Of a stretch of 64,000 nucleotides of DNA, positions 11,937 through 23,208 are shown in pieces. The stretch lies in assembly GCF_000143415.4 (NCBI RefSeq), contig NW_003314408.1, positions 108,768 to 172,767 of the forward strand, given 5' to 3'. Every line of letters starts with the position of its first letter. The stretch's first letter is position 1. The notes under the pieces were generated by a model. That model was not told the DNA's origin, did no database searches, and was given only the letters and a program-made list of their open reading frames with translations. This stretch comes from Selaginella moellendorffii. Taxonomy: Eukaryota > Streptophyta > Lycopodiopsida > Selaginellales > Selaginellaceae. The position numbers were made by a program, and so were the translations under genes.

Positions 11937-12263
11937 TTCCCAACCCTAGGCCGCAAACACTGTTGCTGGAAATTTTGCCCAGTTTTCTCGCCTCGATCGC
12001 GCTTGATGGCGCTCAATCCACCGATTCTAGCTACCTCAGACACCGATCCCGCAAGAAAATCGAGATATCTCCGCGATGGGATCTCTCTCTCGCGCTTCCA
12101 AGCCGCCAGGCCGCCTTGGCGCTGCCCAGATGAAGACAATGCCCGGAACACGTGGCACCTAGTCATCCTTAAAGGAGAATCTTTTGTGCCGCGTGGCATC
12201 CACCTGTCCCTACGCGGCAAATTTTATTTTAAACCGACGGCGGCATCTCAACCGTCGATCTTT
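11937..12263. promoter_or_regulatory. Upstream region of the PLP-fold gene / 3' flank of UGT
   Basis: These 327 bp lie between two genes on the minus strand. No coding or RNA feature is visible. The region probably holds the promoter and 5' UTR of the PLP-fold gene and the polyadenylation region of the UGT. Confidence 0.4.
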
Positions 12264-13879
12264 CTATCTTAGACCGTTGATTCTCACGGCCTCCACGAAC
12301 GCTTCCAGGTTCTTGTGGGAGCTCCCGCCCTCCATCACACACCGTCGTGCCGCCTCGCGGAGCTCCCTCGCCCTAATTCGCAGCTCCATGCCGTCCTCGC
12401 CGGTCATGAATCGTGTCACGACGCGCTCGATCTCTTCTCGCCCCACGATTGCATCGCCATCGCCATCGTCATCGCCGCGCCGCTGGAGCTTGCATCCCAC
12501 GCCCCAGTCCTTCACAGCGCGCTTGCAATTTAGGTTTTGCTCCGCGATGCAAGGTAGCCCGATGATCGGCACGCCCATGGCGATGCTCTCGATCGTCGAA
12601 TTCCAGCCGCAGTGGGACAGGAATCCGCCCACCGAGGGGTGGAAGAGCACCTGGAGCTGGGGCGCCCACTGCACGACGAGCCCTAGCTGTCGAGTCCTCT
12701 CCACGAAGCCCTCCAGATCGAAGCTCCCGAGATGGCTGCCGGGCCGGATCACCCACAGGAATGGCTGCCGGCTCGATTCGATCCCCGCGGCCAGCTCCAG
12801 CATCTCGGCGGAGCTCATCACCGCCAAGCTCCCGAAGGAGACGTAGAGGACTGACGAGGGGGATTGCTTGTCCAGCCAATTCACGCAGCGCTCGTCCTCG
12901 ATCCACAGCCCATTCCCAGACCCCAGATCGTCGCCGCCCAGCCCCAGGAACGCCGATGGAAGCAGAGGACCCACTGGCGAGAAATTCCTCCTCTTCTTCT
13001 TCGCAGCGCTGGTGGGATCATCGTTGATCGCTTGCTGGATCGCGTCCAGCGCATCGGGCTCCAGATCCTGGAAGGTGTTGCCGAGGATCCAGTACGCATC
13101 GCAGAGCCGCCGCGTCCTCGCGTAGCGCTTCTCAAACCCTGGATCGTGTGAACTGTAGCGCTGGAGAATAGACGGTAGGTCCTTGGGATGGAGCGGCGCT
13201 ACGCCGTCGATAAAGGCGATCGTGTGGCTGTCATCGTCCAGCACCGACGCATCTGTCAAGAACAGAGCACAGCACACGGTCGATCGAATCCGACCAAATT
13301 CTCGCGAATCTCACCTCGAATTGGAGCGTACCCTCGCGTGCGGAGCTCCAGGAGATGGAAATTGAGCAGGCAGTACTCGGTGGACGACGCCCAGAGCGCC
13401 GCTCGCGGTATCCCAAATCGATCCGCGACGTCCTGGCTCCACCCCAGGAACGCATCCGAGAGGATGCAATCCACTCCCCGGCCGCGATCCAGCAGGCCCT
13501 GTAGCAGCGCCACGAACGGCCGCTCCATGGCGTCCGCCGCGACGAGCGATCGCTGGAGGGCGTCGTCGCCGCCGGCGCCAGCGCCCCCCTGGTGGGCGGA
13601 TGGATCCTCCTCGTCGTCGGCCAGCGCGAGCATGGCGATGTCGAGCCCCTGCTCGAGCGCGGCGCCGCGCGATCGAGCGAGGCGGTCGTGGTTGGTCTGG
13701 GTGTTGACGAGCGAGATGGAGAGGCCCAGCGATGCCAAGCGCTTGCAGAGATGGATCATGGGATTGATGTGGCCCTGCATTGGGTACGCGAGCGCCACGA
13801 CGTGAGGCTTTCGCGATGGATCCTTTGCTCCTCGCGCGCCGCCGCCATCGTCTTCCTCCTCGCGAAGGATCGTCTCCAT
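12264..13879 (-). CDS. UDP-glycosyltransferase, family 1 (UGT)
   Basis: Two exons, 13879-13315 and 13252-12264, joined by a 62-bp intron, give 517 residues. I start at the ATG at 13879 (METILREEEDD). The N-terminal acceptor domain carries the catalytic-His motif YPMQGHINP (His37). The C-terminal PSPG box lies at about residues 384-427: it begins WAPQ, contains HCGWNS and ends in Gln, the pattern usual for UDP-glucose donors. These cytosolic enzymes glycosylate small molecules such as flavonoids, hormones and other phenolics; the acceptor cannot be read from sequence. An Asp/Gly-rich insert (GDDDGDGDAI, about residue 448) and an N-terminal acidic/Gly extension are unusual. No membrane segment or signal peptide is seen, as expected. 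Confidence 0.93.
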
Positions 13880-14317
13880 TTCTCTGCCTGCGCGAGACAA
13901 TCACCTGCTTGCGCCGCGACCCAAGTTATCGATTGCTGCCCCGGAGCGACCCATCTCCTCGGATTGCGCGAATTCGATCGTCCCCCCGCCGCGTTCCCTC
14001 CCGGGCGAGATCACAACAAGGAGCAGGGGTGAAAGTGGCACGCAGTAAACGCAAATGTGGAGGTGGCAGCCAGAGAGAGTACTTGGGAATCTGGGAATTA
14101 TTCCAAACACATGAGTGGTCAAATGGATACACTTCCACGTTGCATTCGATTGATTGCAATATTCCAAAACTTCTTCTGTTTGGAAGTTAGAAAAAGAAAC
14201 CAAAAATAACAAAAACCAAGAGAAAAAACACAAAGAGATCATAGAATGACCATCTTGATCTTGAGTTTTCCAACGAGCTTACACCAAAACAATCCATCCA
14301 CAAACGATACAAACTCT
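13880..14317. promoter_or_regulatory. UGT upstream region / CBE1 3' flank
   Basis: These 438 bp separate two minus-strand genes. No gene is visible. The part from about 14140 to 14260 is A-rich on the plus strand (T-rich on the sense strand) and is the likely CBE1 3' UTR and polyadenylation zone; the rest should contain the UGT promoter. Confidence 0.4.
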
Positions 14318-17300
14318 CTACGGGAAGCCGATCTCGTGCGCACCAAACTGCGATTGCTGGTGATGCTGCTGCTGATGGTGGTGATGGTATAAACCGATGG
14401 GATGATCTCTGCCAGGAATCCATCGCGCATCCAATCCAGCACCAGCACCACCGCCACCACCACCAGCGGCGGCGGCGATTTCTCCCGCGACGAGAAAGCC
14501 AGCATCGTTGGGAGGTGGAAAGCCGAGGAAGGCGCCAGGCGTCGCGAGAGGAGGAGGATGTCCGAAACTCATTGGCGGAGCGCTGTGACCCGGTGGAAGA
14601 TGCAAGCTGGCCAGCGGGGGGAGTGGCGGCTGCTGGTTGGAGCCATTTGGAGGGAAGAAGCTGTGAGGCCGCTGCTGCTGCTTGGAACTGTACAAGAGGT
14701 GGTGGTGAAGATCATGGTGGCCGAAAGCGGCGGCCGACGATGGTGGCGGAGCAAAGCCTCCTCCCTGGTGGAAGTGATGAGCGTGAAGCTGCTGCTGCTG
14801 CTGCTCAAACAGTGCCTGCTGCTGTTGTCGAGAGAATGATGGTCTCGCCGCTCGGGAGTATCCGGCACTCGCTTCGCCGTTCGCTTGCTGCTTTGCCTGG
14901 ATCGATGCTCTCGAGCCTTGCGACGCCAAGGCCTGCTGGAGCTGCTGGAGCTGCAGCGCGGACGACTTCTGGTTGATCAGCGGAGGAGAGTGCGACCTGT
15001 AGAGGTTTGCTGGAGTAGTCACTGCTGGGCTTCCTCCTCCGTTGCTGGACGTGTCAAGCGGGTTCTCTGGCCGTTCGTTGGACGAGTTTTCCTGGGAGCC
15101 ACTGTCCTTCGCCACCCCGAGGAAAGGATCGTTTGCCTTGCTGCTGCGCTGCTTCATGGCCTTCTTGAACTTGAGGAAATCGTTGAAGACGCCACTGTCA
15201 AGCTCCTCCGAAGGCTGTTTCCGGAGCTCCTGTCCCGGCGAAGTGTCGGCGATGACGTGCTGAGAGTTTCCGGAGCTCTTCTCCGGCACTTCTGGCTGCT
15301 TGTTCCAGGTTGGCCAGCTCGGGTGATGACTGTTGGTGTTCATGTACATCCCATCCAGTACCTCTGACGCAGCGTTCGATTTTTCAGGAACTGTGGCAGC
15401 GTTCTTCGGCAAAAGATGATTGTTCGTCTCGCTCGCCACCTTTGCGGAAAGCGGCGCATCAGTCGACCGGAGTTCCATCATAAACGACATGCCAAACAGT
15501 GCTTCTAGCGTTGCGGCACCAGACTCTTTTCCATCCCTGGCTTCACGCTGTCCATCACACGGTTTAGCTTCCACTGGAGGTGCCTTGTGTTCGTTGTCGG
15601 GCTTCAAGGATGCCTTTTGCAGTAGAGACAGTAAATGTCGCGAAGCATCCGTATCCGCTTCTTTCGCAACCGAATGTCCCCAGTTGTCGTTCAATTGCTC
15701 ATTGTGCGTTTCAGTTTTTGCCTCGGCCAGTAGTGATTGCTCTATATCCTCACATGTAAGGAACGTGCTGGAGCTTCCATGGTGATCCGAACCCGCACCA
15801 TTGTCGAAACCTTTCTCGATGTCCTCAAGTGACGGGCCGACTGGCATGGGTAGGATCAGCCCGTGCTGAACAACCTCAGACGATGGTTTCATCCCGGAGC
15901 TTTTAAGAGCAGGAGACCGTGGACTCTGGCCACCATCTTTTGATGTACTCCCAGCAGAACCAAACAAGGACAGGAATTCCATGGTAGAGTTATCATCTGC
16001 TCCAAACTCAATGAGAACATGCGAAAATGTGAAAGGAAAGAGTACCTTCAAAGCTGAACAGATGAGCAAACTTCGATGACGTCCTGGTTAGGCGCGCATC
16101 CACTTTCTCAGTCTGCACAGAAAATCAGACGCTGCATTGAATTTATAACTTGACTACCACCTGGGGGCTGGAGGAAGGAACTGTCACGGCACCAGTGCTG
16201 TTTGAGATTTTTCCATTGCCAGAATCATTAGTAAGCGCGAAGGATTCGGCTTCCGTTAACGAGATGGCAATTGCGAGTGGATCGACAGCACCAGATGATT
16301 GCTGAAGCGGTATAACGTCGCCACCGATAGCCTTTTCTTCTTTAGTCTGGATGCCTTAAGAGCATCAGAAACCAGATATAGGACTGAAGCTTTACCTCTT
16401 CGTTGTTCTGCTCCTTTCTGGCGCTCGTCTTTTTACTAAAGCCAGGAGGTACCAAAGGCCGCGATCCTTGTTTCGCATTCTGCTCTACTGGTAGTACTTT
16501 AGTATCGTCGTCACGTTTCTTTTCCTCCTGACGTTTCCTCTCCTGTTGTTGCTCCTTTCGCATCGACTCGAACGACTCTGCAAGTTTAAGTTGAGACAAG
16601 AATGAGCGTAAATACGAAGGTCCAGCAAATTACCTCGTCTTTTGCGCTCTTCCTCTTCTCTATCCTCAGTAGAAATTTTCTCTCCGAAAGTTTCACCATC
16701 AATAGCGTCTAGATCATTCCGATATCCACCAGAAAACTGATCCAAGGCAATTCAGCTTGGAAAGAGAACACAAAATCGTCAAACATCTTACTTTGTTGGG
16801 ACGCGTATCATTGGCATTGTTCCGAGACCCTCTGCCACCTCCAACGAAGCGGTCGGAACCTCCAGGATAAGCCCCACGTAGACCGCCACCACTTCCAAGT
16901 AAACCATCGTGCTCAGAGGCAGCTCCATCCCAGTGTCGCCCACCCCTCTCCCTCTCCCGATCAATAGAGCTACGATGATCCCACCTAGTCTGACCCGGTC
17001 CTTGTCGACTAGCACTAGTACGAAACGGACTTGAAAAAGAAGATCCTTCCTCGTCATAAGCTTTCCTCCTAGCCGGACCCTGAGAAAGAAGCCCCCCTCC
17101 ATTCCCAGAGTTCCTATTTCGCCACTCAGGAACATCGTGACCAAAGTCACGATCTCGACGGTGTAAGAACTTGGTTCCAGGAGAAACCCCACTGTCCACT
17201 AAGTCGGGTGAGGGGGAGTCTCTGCAGACACCTTCCACAAACTTTAGCCCAGATGCTTGACAACAGCAGTAAGACACATACTAACCTTCTCACTGCTGGA

Positions 17301-17377
17301 TCGAGATCATTCGGTGGTCGCCGGCAATTCTCACTGTCCGCAAAGGACAGAAGAAACTCCCTAGTGTAGCGTTTCAT
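14318..17377 (-). CDS. CBE1: CBE1-like eIF4E-binding protein (plant 4E-T-like)
   Basis: Seven exons with consistent phases (17377-17286, 17221-16792, 16736-16634, 16577-16396, 16346-16161, 16112-16046, 15996-14318) encode 912 residues. The protein begins MKRYTREFLLSF; Tyr4, Leu9 and Leu10 form the canonical eIF4E-binding pattern YxxxxL-phi at the very N terminus. Downstream come an Arg/Gly-rich region with SEHDGLLGSGG, a Glu/Lys/Arg-rich helix (STEDREEEERKRR), PLVPPGFS, SKFAHLF and a long Gln/His/Pro-rich low-complexity tail. The order 4E site, EHDGLLGSG, PPGF, SKFAxxF is that of Arabidopsis CBE1 (At4g01290), which associates with the cap-binding complex. I infer a role in translation or mRNA turnover, possibly in P-bodies as for animal 4E-T. 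An upstream exon adding residues before Met1 cannot be excluded. The gene is divergent with TL15. Confidence 0.85.
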
Positions 17378-18027
17378 CCTTCTAGCTAAATGCTAGTCAA
17401 CTATAAACGCAATTTCTTGGTGTTGATAAAGTGCGTATGACACCCTTCCACATAAAACGCAGGCGCATGCACTTGGTGGTACTTACAAAGACCGAAAAAC
17501 AAAAAACAAAGAAGAGAACACACACACGGGCTATACAAAAGAGCAAGCAGAAAAAAAGAAGAGAAAAAAAAAAAAAACGCGCAGAGGCAGTGAAGAAAAG
17601 GGACAGTGACTTAGATCGGGATGCTCTAAAACAGATCCATCACAATTCGAGCGGCGGCAGCACACAGGCTATATGTACAAAATTTCTTCCTTTACACGCG
17701 ACCGACTCATTTCGCCCGCTGCATTCACCGCTCTCGGGAAAGAAACCTAAACCCTATCGGAGAAATCTGACCTGGGGCGATCGCAGCGAGCGCTGGCAAG
17801 CGGGCATCCTCGCAGCGCAAGCTGCTCCAAAACGATCGGAGCGATTCTCGCTCCCTCCTCCATTTCCCCCTCCTAAAAACTCACTCCCCACTAGCTTGCC
17901 CTAAATATCAAAACCATGTGGAAACAACAATGTAGGCGTATTCCATCCGTGCAGGAATATGCTTGGAATTTCTTAGAAACGATTTGAAATTTAGGGCGGG
18001 TTTTAAAGAGGGGGTTTTATTTTGGCG
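17378..18027. promoter_or_regulatory. Divergent CBE1/TL15 promoter region
   Basis: These 650 bp separate two divergent start codons. A purine-rich tract with a long A run lies at about 17555-17578 and reads as a pyrimidine tract toward CBE1, so a leader intron in CBE1 is possible. GC content rises at 17690-17880. No gene is recognised inside. Confidence 0.45.
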
Positions 18028-19163
18028 ATGGCGTCGTGGTGCTGTGGAGCGGTCTCCAATCTCGGTAGCGGCGGCTATGGCGTGGCGTCTCACAATACGA
18101 GGATCCGGGGCGGCTCTTTGCGGTGCGCTGCCGCCGGTCGCGATGACGATGGAGGGAAGTCAGGTATGCGTGATCGCTCGGTTGGAAATATCGTAAATCC
18201 TGTGTGGTTCTTGATCAAGAATCCAAGCCCTGGCAATCTCGAGCGGCCGCATTCACGCTCGCGGCGACAGTTCTTGCGACGGGTATGAATGCCGGGGCGG
18301 AGCTGAATAAATTCGAGGCCGAATCTCGAGGGGAGTTTGGCATAGGATCAGCAGCGCAATTTGGCTCGGCAGATTTAAGGTAAATGTTAGTGAAATATTT
18401 TCTCTTCGATGCTTATCTTCGTTTCATATCTTAGGCAGACAAGCCACGCAAACGAGAATTTCAGGTAAGAACTTAATACCATCGCTAGATTCTATGGAAC
18501 TTTGGATGAGCAGGAGAGCAAATTTTACATCGGCTGATATGAGAGAAGCGGACTTCAGTGGGAGCACATTCAACGGTGGCTATCTCGAGAAGGCTGTTGC
18601 ATATCGCACGAATTTTAGCGGTACACTCAATGGAAAGAGTTTGTAGATCGCTCTGTGAGCATGAACTGTTCCTTTGCCAGGTGCGGATTTGAGCGACACT
18701 CTTATGGACCGGATGGTAATTGAGCGACACTAGATTTTCACTCACGAGTTCTGACATTTCATTTCTTTTTTACCAGGTGCTCAACGAAGCAGACTTGACC
18801 AATGCACTCCTCGTCAGAGCCGTTCTTACCCGCAGTGATCTTGGTGGTGCCAAAATCGAGGGTGCCGACTTCAGTGATGCTGTCCTAGATCTTGCACAAA
18901 AACAAGTGAGTTATCCTTTTTGTTGTTATCGTTGTTTCATGTTTCTTTGTGTTCTCGAGTTCTGCCAGGCTTTGTGTAAATACGCGAACGGAGTGAATCC
19001 GGTCACCGGCATGGACACGCGAAAAAGCCTTGGCTGCGGGAACGCTCGGCGAAATGCCTACGGTACACCGTCCGCTCCAATCTTGAGTGCCCCACCCGAG
19101 AGGCTTCTCGACAAGGATGGATTCTGTGACGACGCGACTGGCAAGTGTGCAAGAACACCTTAA
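18028..19163 (+). CDS. TL15: Thylakoid lumen 15-kDa-type pentapeptide-repeat protein
   Basis: Seven exons (18028-18163, 18244-18379, 18435-18464, 18514-18620, 18681-18715, 18777-18905, 18969-19163) encode 255 residues. The N terminus is a bipartite plastid/lumen targeting sequence: a Ser/Arg-rich transit segment, then the hydrophobic stretch AAFTLAATVLATGMNAGA ending in a plausible AxA-type cleavage site. The mature part is a pentapeptide-repeat helix, with repeats such as ANFTSADMREADFSGSTF and ADLTNALLVRAVLTRSDLGG, and a conserved Cys-containing tail (ALCKYANG, SLGCGN, DGFCDD). The closest known protein is Arabidopsis TL15 (At2g44920). Its biochemical role is unknown; it is a soluble lumen protein. 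Introns are 49-80 bp. The stop codon lies only 41 bp before the next start codon. Confidence 0.9.
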
Positions 19164-19204
19164 ACGCTTGGGTAAGTTTTTCTTTTGGGTATAGGGTTTA
19201 AGTC

Positions 19205-21700
19205 ATGTTTGTGAGACGACAGTGCGGCGTCTTTCACAGGCAATGGAGATGTATGCATAGCTGCAATGCCGGTGCCGGGGCGCTATCGGATACACGTGAA
19301 GGGCATAATTCAGGGATTGTGGGTGAGTCGTTTGCCAAGGTAACGAGTTTTCTCAATACAAAAGAGCTAGCTTTGGATTTCTTCTCGTGGGCTGCTCTTC
19401 GGCAGCCACAATGTCTTGAGGATGAGAGGTTTTGGTGTCTTCCAGATCTAAGGATGCTTCTGGAAGAAAGCTATGGCCGAAAAAGTGAACCGCACTGCTT
19501 TGCAAGCTTGCAAAATGGTTTCGAGCTCCGCATTGCCGTTTGGGAAGGCGATGCGTCAACGGCTTTCAGGGTCCTCAGAGGTGAAGCGTCTGCAATGCTG
19601 AAAAGAATGTCTATTCAGCTAGACAAGCCAGCAGTAACATCCTTTACGACTATCACGGAAAACATTTGCAAGGCAGGCAAGTTTCACAAAGGCTATTGGC
19701 TGCTTAATCATCTGCTATGTTCCGGGAAGCAGGATATGGGAATTTCTATCGTGAAGTGCCTTCTCACTATTTTCCGGCTAGTGAAAGCGCTTGAGCAGTT
19801 CAGTCTTATGATCGATACAGGGTGCACTTTTGACAGAGAAGCATCTCGTCTCGTCATCAACAAGATGTGCAAGGCCAACAAGGTGGATGATGCGATGAAA
19901 GTTTTGAAAGTGGCGAACAAGCTGCATGGTCCAGACATGGTTTCGTTCAACACAGTAGTTCGGGGACTGGCTGCATCGGACAGGATACAGGAAGCTATGG
20001 ACTTTTTCGGGAGGGAAGGCATAACTCCAAGCTCCAGCACTTACAACATTATCATCGAAGTTTTTCTTGAGCAGAACAGACTCAATGAAGCGTTTGATAT
20101 CTACCAGGAAGCTGTTGATAACGGGCAAGTTCGGAGCATCGGTTCGGCCTTGGCAATGTTGTTTCAAGGGCTCGTCTGGGGTCACAGGTTCAGGGAAGCG
20201 CTGGAACTTTTGGAAACATACGTTGACATCGGTGGTGTTCCTACAGCAGCAATGAACGCCGATATAGTATTGTGTCTCTGCCACGTTGGGAAGCTGGACG
20301 AAGCACTGGAGCTTTTCCACAGTCTGGTATCAGATGGTTGCGGCTTACCGGCAGATTTGCTCGTCCGCGAGCTGTCCAAAGCGGGACGAGCTGAGGAGTG
20401 CTTAAAGGTGGTGAAGCTGATGCTTGACAGGCAGCAGCTGCGGGAGCGCCACCTTGTCAACATTACGATCGACAGCCTTTGCAAGTCAGACATGATCGAC
20501 AAGGCCGAATCGTGGTTCCAGGAGCTTAAGGATTTTCGTGGCCTTGTCAATACCGTCAGCTATAACATCTTGATCAACGCGTTTTGCAAGACGAAACGCA
20601 TAGACGAGGCCATCCAGCTCTTCGGAGAAATGAAGGCACCGGGCTGTGCTCCTTCTACTTCCACCTATAACACACTGATTGGAGGCTTGTGTCGAGTGGA
20701 AAGGCTCGGAGAAGCTCAGCAGTTCTACGAGCGTCTTCTTTCCTCTGGTGCTGGAGCCAGTTTCATCACGTACAACATTTTGGTCGACGGCTTCTGCAAA
20801 GCAGACCGAGTTCCTGAAGCTGTGGAGCTGCTGAACGAGCTCGTGGCACGAGGTGGTGTGGTGACGAGTGCTCCTTACAACTGCATCATCGACACTCTTT
20901 TCAAGAAGGGGAAAACTCAGGAGGCCGAGCTTTTCTTCAACAGGATGGAGAAAGATGGAGTCCGACCTCAGGAGGTTACGTTCACAGTTCTTATTGATGG
21001 CCTGTGCAAGGCGAACCGGGTTGCTCGAGCAAAAGAGATCTTCTTCAGCTACCTTGAAAGCGGAGGCAGTCCCTCGGTCGTTATTTGCAGCTGCCTCATG
21101 GACGGGTTTTGCAAGTACGGAGGCGTGGACGAGGCCTGGAGGATTTTCGAGCTCATGACCAACAGAGGCTGCACTCCCAACGATGTTAGCTGCAATATCC
21201 TCATCAACGGGCTTTGCAAGGCCAAGAGGCTCTCTCAAGCCCGAGAAGTTTTCGAGGAGGTGGTGAAGAGGCAGGCAAAGCCGGACGTGGTTACTTACAG
21301 CACCTTCATGGACGGGCTTTGCAGAGCACACAGAGTCGATCAAGCCAGACAAGTTCTCTGCATGCTCGTTGACAAAGGCGGCACGCCGGACGTGGTGATG
21401 TACACGGCTTTGATCTCGGGGCTGTGCTCTCTCGGCAGGCTGGACGAGGCCCGCAAAGTTTTCGAGGTGGACATGAGAGCTGCTGGATGCGCTCCCAATA
21501 ACTTCACGTGCAACGTTCTTGTCAACGGGTTTGGACTTGCCGGGAGACTTGACGAAGCTCGTGAGCTTTTCCAGAGGTTTGTCGAGAGGGGTGTCCAACC
21601 CGACTGTCGCACCTTCTCGGCCATGGCAAACAACACGGCGAAAACCGAAGGCTGGGATATTTACTCGTGGAACGAATGGATAACTGGAAAGTGGGATTGA
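19205..21700 (+). CDS. P-class pentatricopeptide repeat protein
   Basis: An intronless 831-codon frame starts at ATG 19205. It encodes roughly 17 canonical 35-residue PPR motifs (for example TYNTLIGGLCRVERLGEAQ and VTYSTFMDGLCRAHRVDQA), dense from about residue 440 to the C terminus, with degenerate repeats earlier. There is no E or DYW extension, so it is P class, whose members bind organellar RNA and control stability, splicing or translation rather than deamination. The first 30 residues are Arg-rich and acid-poor (MFVRRQCGVFHRQWR), fitting an organelle transit peptide; mitochondrion or plastid cannot be decided. It lies between two thylakoid-lumen genes with gaps of 41 and 62 bp. The lack of introns among intron-rich neighbours fits a retrocopy origin, common for PPR genes. 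Confidence 0.95.
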   Translation: MFVRRQCGVFHRQWRCMHSCNAGAGALSDTREGHNSGIVGESFAKVTSFLNTKELALDFFSWAALRQPQCLEDERFWCLPDLRMLLEESYGRKSEPHCFASLQNGFELRIAVWEGDASTAFRVLRGEASAMLKRMSIQLDKPAVTSFTTITENICKAGKFHKGYWLLNHLLCSGKQDMGISIVKCLLTIFRLVKALEQFSLMIDTGCTFDREASRLVINKMCKANKVDDAMKVLKVANKLHGPDMVSFNTVVRGLAASDRIQEAMDFFGREGITPSSSTYNIIIEVFLEQNRLNEAFDIYQEAVDNGQVRSIGSALAMLFQGLVWGHRFREALELLETYVDIGGVPTAAMNADIVLCLCHVGKLDEALELFHSLVSDGCGLPADLLVRELSKAGRAEECLKVVKLMLDRQQLRERHLVNITIDSLCKSDMIDKAESWFQELKDFRGLVNTVSYNILINAFCKTKRIDEAIQLFGEMKAPGCAPSTSTYNTLIGGLCRVERLGEAQQFYERLLSSGAGASFITYNILVDGFCKADRVPEAVELLNELVARGGVVTSAPYNCIIDTLFKKGKTQEAELFFNRMEKDGVRPQEVTFTVLIDGLCKANRVARAKEIFFSYLESGGSPSVVICSCLMDGFCKYGGVDEAWRIFELMTNRGCTPNDVSCNILINGLCKAKRLSQAREVFEEVVKRQAKPDVVTYSTFMDGLCRAHRVDQARQVLCMLVDKGGTPDVVMYTALISGLCSLGRLDEARKVFEVDMRAAGCAPNNFTCNVLVNGFGLAGRLDEARELFQRFVERGVQPDCRTFSAMANNTAKTEGWDIYSWNEWITGKWD

Positions 21701-21762
21701 GAGCTTGCAGGTAAGCCGAATGCTTGCTTACGTGGTGCTCGCTTAGGTCGGGATAAAGAGAT

Positions 21763-22975
21763 ATGGCGCTGATGCTTTACGCTTCTACTTCTTCCGCCTT
21801 CAAGAATCTCTCGCAACAGGACAATTGTGCTGTAAGTCTCTATATCACTTTGCTTGTGATTCAGTTTCTCACTGCCCCATTTCTTTTGTTCCCTTCAGAA
21901 ACAAGCGGACGTTGCGAGCCGGACGAAGATGTGCCTTCAAATGCTCCCAGAAGGTCAGCTCCCAAAGCTAAGTTTTCCTTCTTAACTTTGAGCAATCAGT
22001 TTACAGAGAAGACTTGTGTAAGGCATCGCCGGGAATTTATAGCCGGATTTTTTGTGCCTATGCTACTGGGAGTTGGAGCTGCTGACGCAGAATTTGCAGA
22101 TAGTACGAGTTTTCATTCTTTGCTTTCATTTTCTAACGCTGCTCTTTATGGTTTTCCAGTGCCCGCTCTAAGAGGAAAGGACTACGGGAAGACGAAGATG
22201 CGCTATCCGGATTTCAAAGAAACTTCATCCGGTCTGCAGTTTAAGGTAGTGCAGAAGAATTTTTTGCATGAAGTCGCTCTCGACGACGATTTCTTTCAGG
22301 ATCTAAAGATGGGAACAGGTCCCATTCCAAAGCCTGGTGAAACTGTAGTGGTAAGCGATCTTCTATCTGAAACCTTCAACTGGACTTGTAAAGCTCTCAA
22401 TGAACTTTCTCAGGTGGACTGGGCTGGCTACACGATTGGTTACTACGGTCGCATTTTCGAAGCACGGAACAAAGCCAAGGGAGGATCTTTTGAGGTACAT
22501 AGTTTTTGATATGATCCGTGGACAACGTTTACTGGTTTTCCAGGGAAACGAGAAAGAGCTCTTTCGATTCAAAGTCGGAAGGAGCGAGGTACTAAATCTC
22601 TAGCCTTGAAAACCAGAGTTCCATGACTCGTTCCAAACTTCTAGGTAATCCCCGCGTTTGAAGAGGCTGTAGCATCCATGTCCGTGGGTGGAGTGAGAAG
22701 GTACCTTGATCTTACTTGCGAGCTTGTTTGACGAGATTTTTCGATCAACAGGATAATCGTCCCACCGGAGCTGGGGTATCCCGAGAACGATTACAACAAG
22801 AAGGAACCCAAGCCAACCACATTCTCTGTAAGCTCAACTACTTCGATTGATACAGTAATCAATGCTTCAATCTCTCCAGGGACAAAGGGCGCTGGATTTC
22901 GTGCTCAAGAACCAGGGACTCATAGACAAGACACTTTTGTTTGATATCGAGCTCTTAAAATTCGTTCCTTCTTAG
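21763..22975 (+). CDS. FKBP19: Thylakoid lumen FKBP-type peptidyl-prolyl isomerase (FKBP19-like)
   Basis: Ten small exons (21763-21831, 21899-21953, 22007-22102, 22160-22245, 22300-22350, 22414-22494, 22544-22588, 22645-22700, 22752-22827, 22880-22975) encode 236 residues with all phases matching. The N terminus is a plastid transit peptide, then RRE followed by the hydrophobic FIAGFFVPMLLGVGAADA, which looks like a lumen signal of twin-Arg type. The FKBP domain follows (DLKMGTGPIPKPGETVVVDW, VIPAFEEAVASMSVGGVRR, IIVPPELGYPENDYNKK). The C terminus GQRALDFVLKNQGLIDKTLL is diagnostic of FKBP19 (At5g13410). It probably assists folding of lumen or photosystem proteins; whether it is an active isomerase is not shown, because lumen FKBPs often lack some active-site aromatics. 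Fifth exon begins after a CAG acceptor at 22299. Confidence 0.93.
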
Positions 22976-23208
22976 TACATCTTCTTCCCTTGTGCGCGGC
23001 ACTGCCCGTTTACCGCCACTATACCTCATGGGATCGAAAAGTCTTGTGCATCGTACCGCGCGGCACTGCCCGAGCTCACCGCGCGCATGTAAAAGAGAGG
23101 CATATTCTATGGCATCCGCAGGCCGGCAGCCCGCCCAAATTTAATTCAAATTCTGTCGAGGTTTTGTTTCGACGGCCCTCAACAAAGCTCTCGAGCGAGC
23201 TTGCGGCG

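Noticed and set aside
20486..21598. 370-codon minus-strand frame opposite the P-class PPR gene
   Set aside because: Periodic antisense of PPR repeats; no independent domain.
22990..23208. Upstream extension of the small unknown protein
   Set aside because: Extra residues are Arg/His-rich without homology, and the window between FKBP19 and this gene must hold its promoter.
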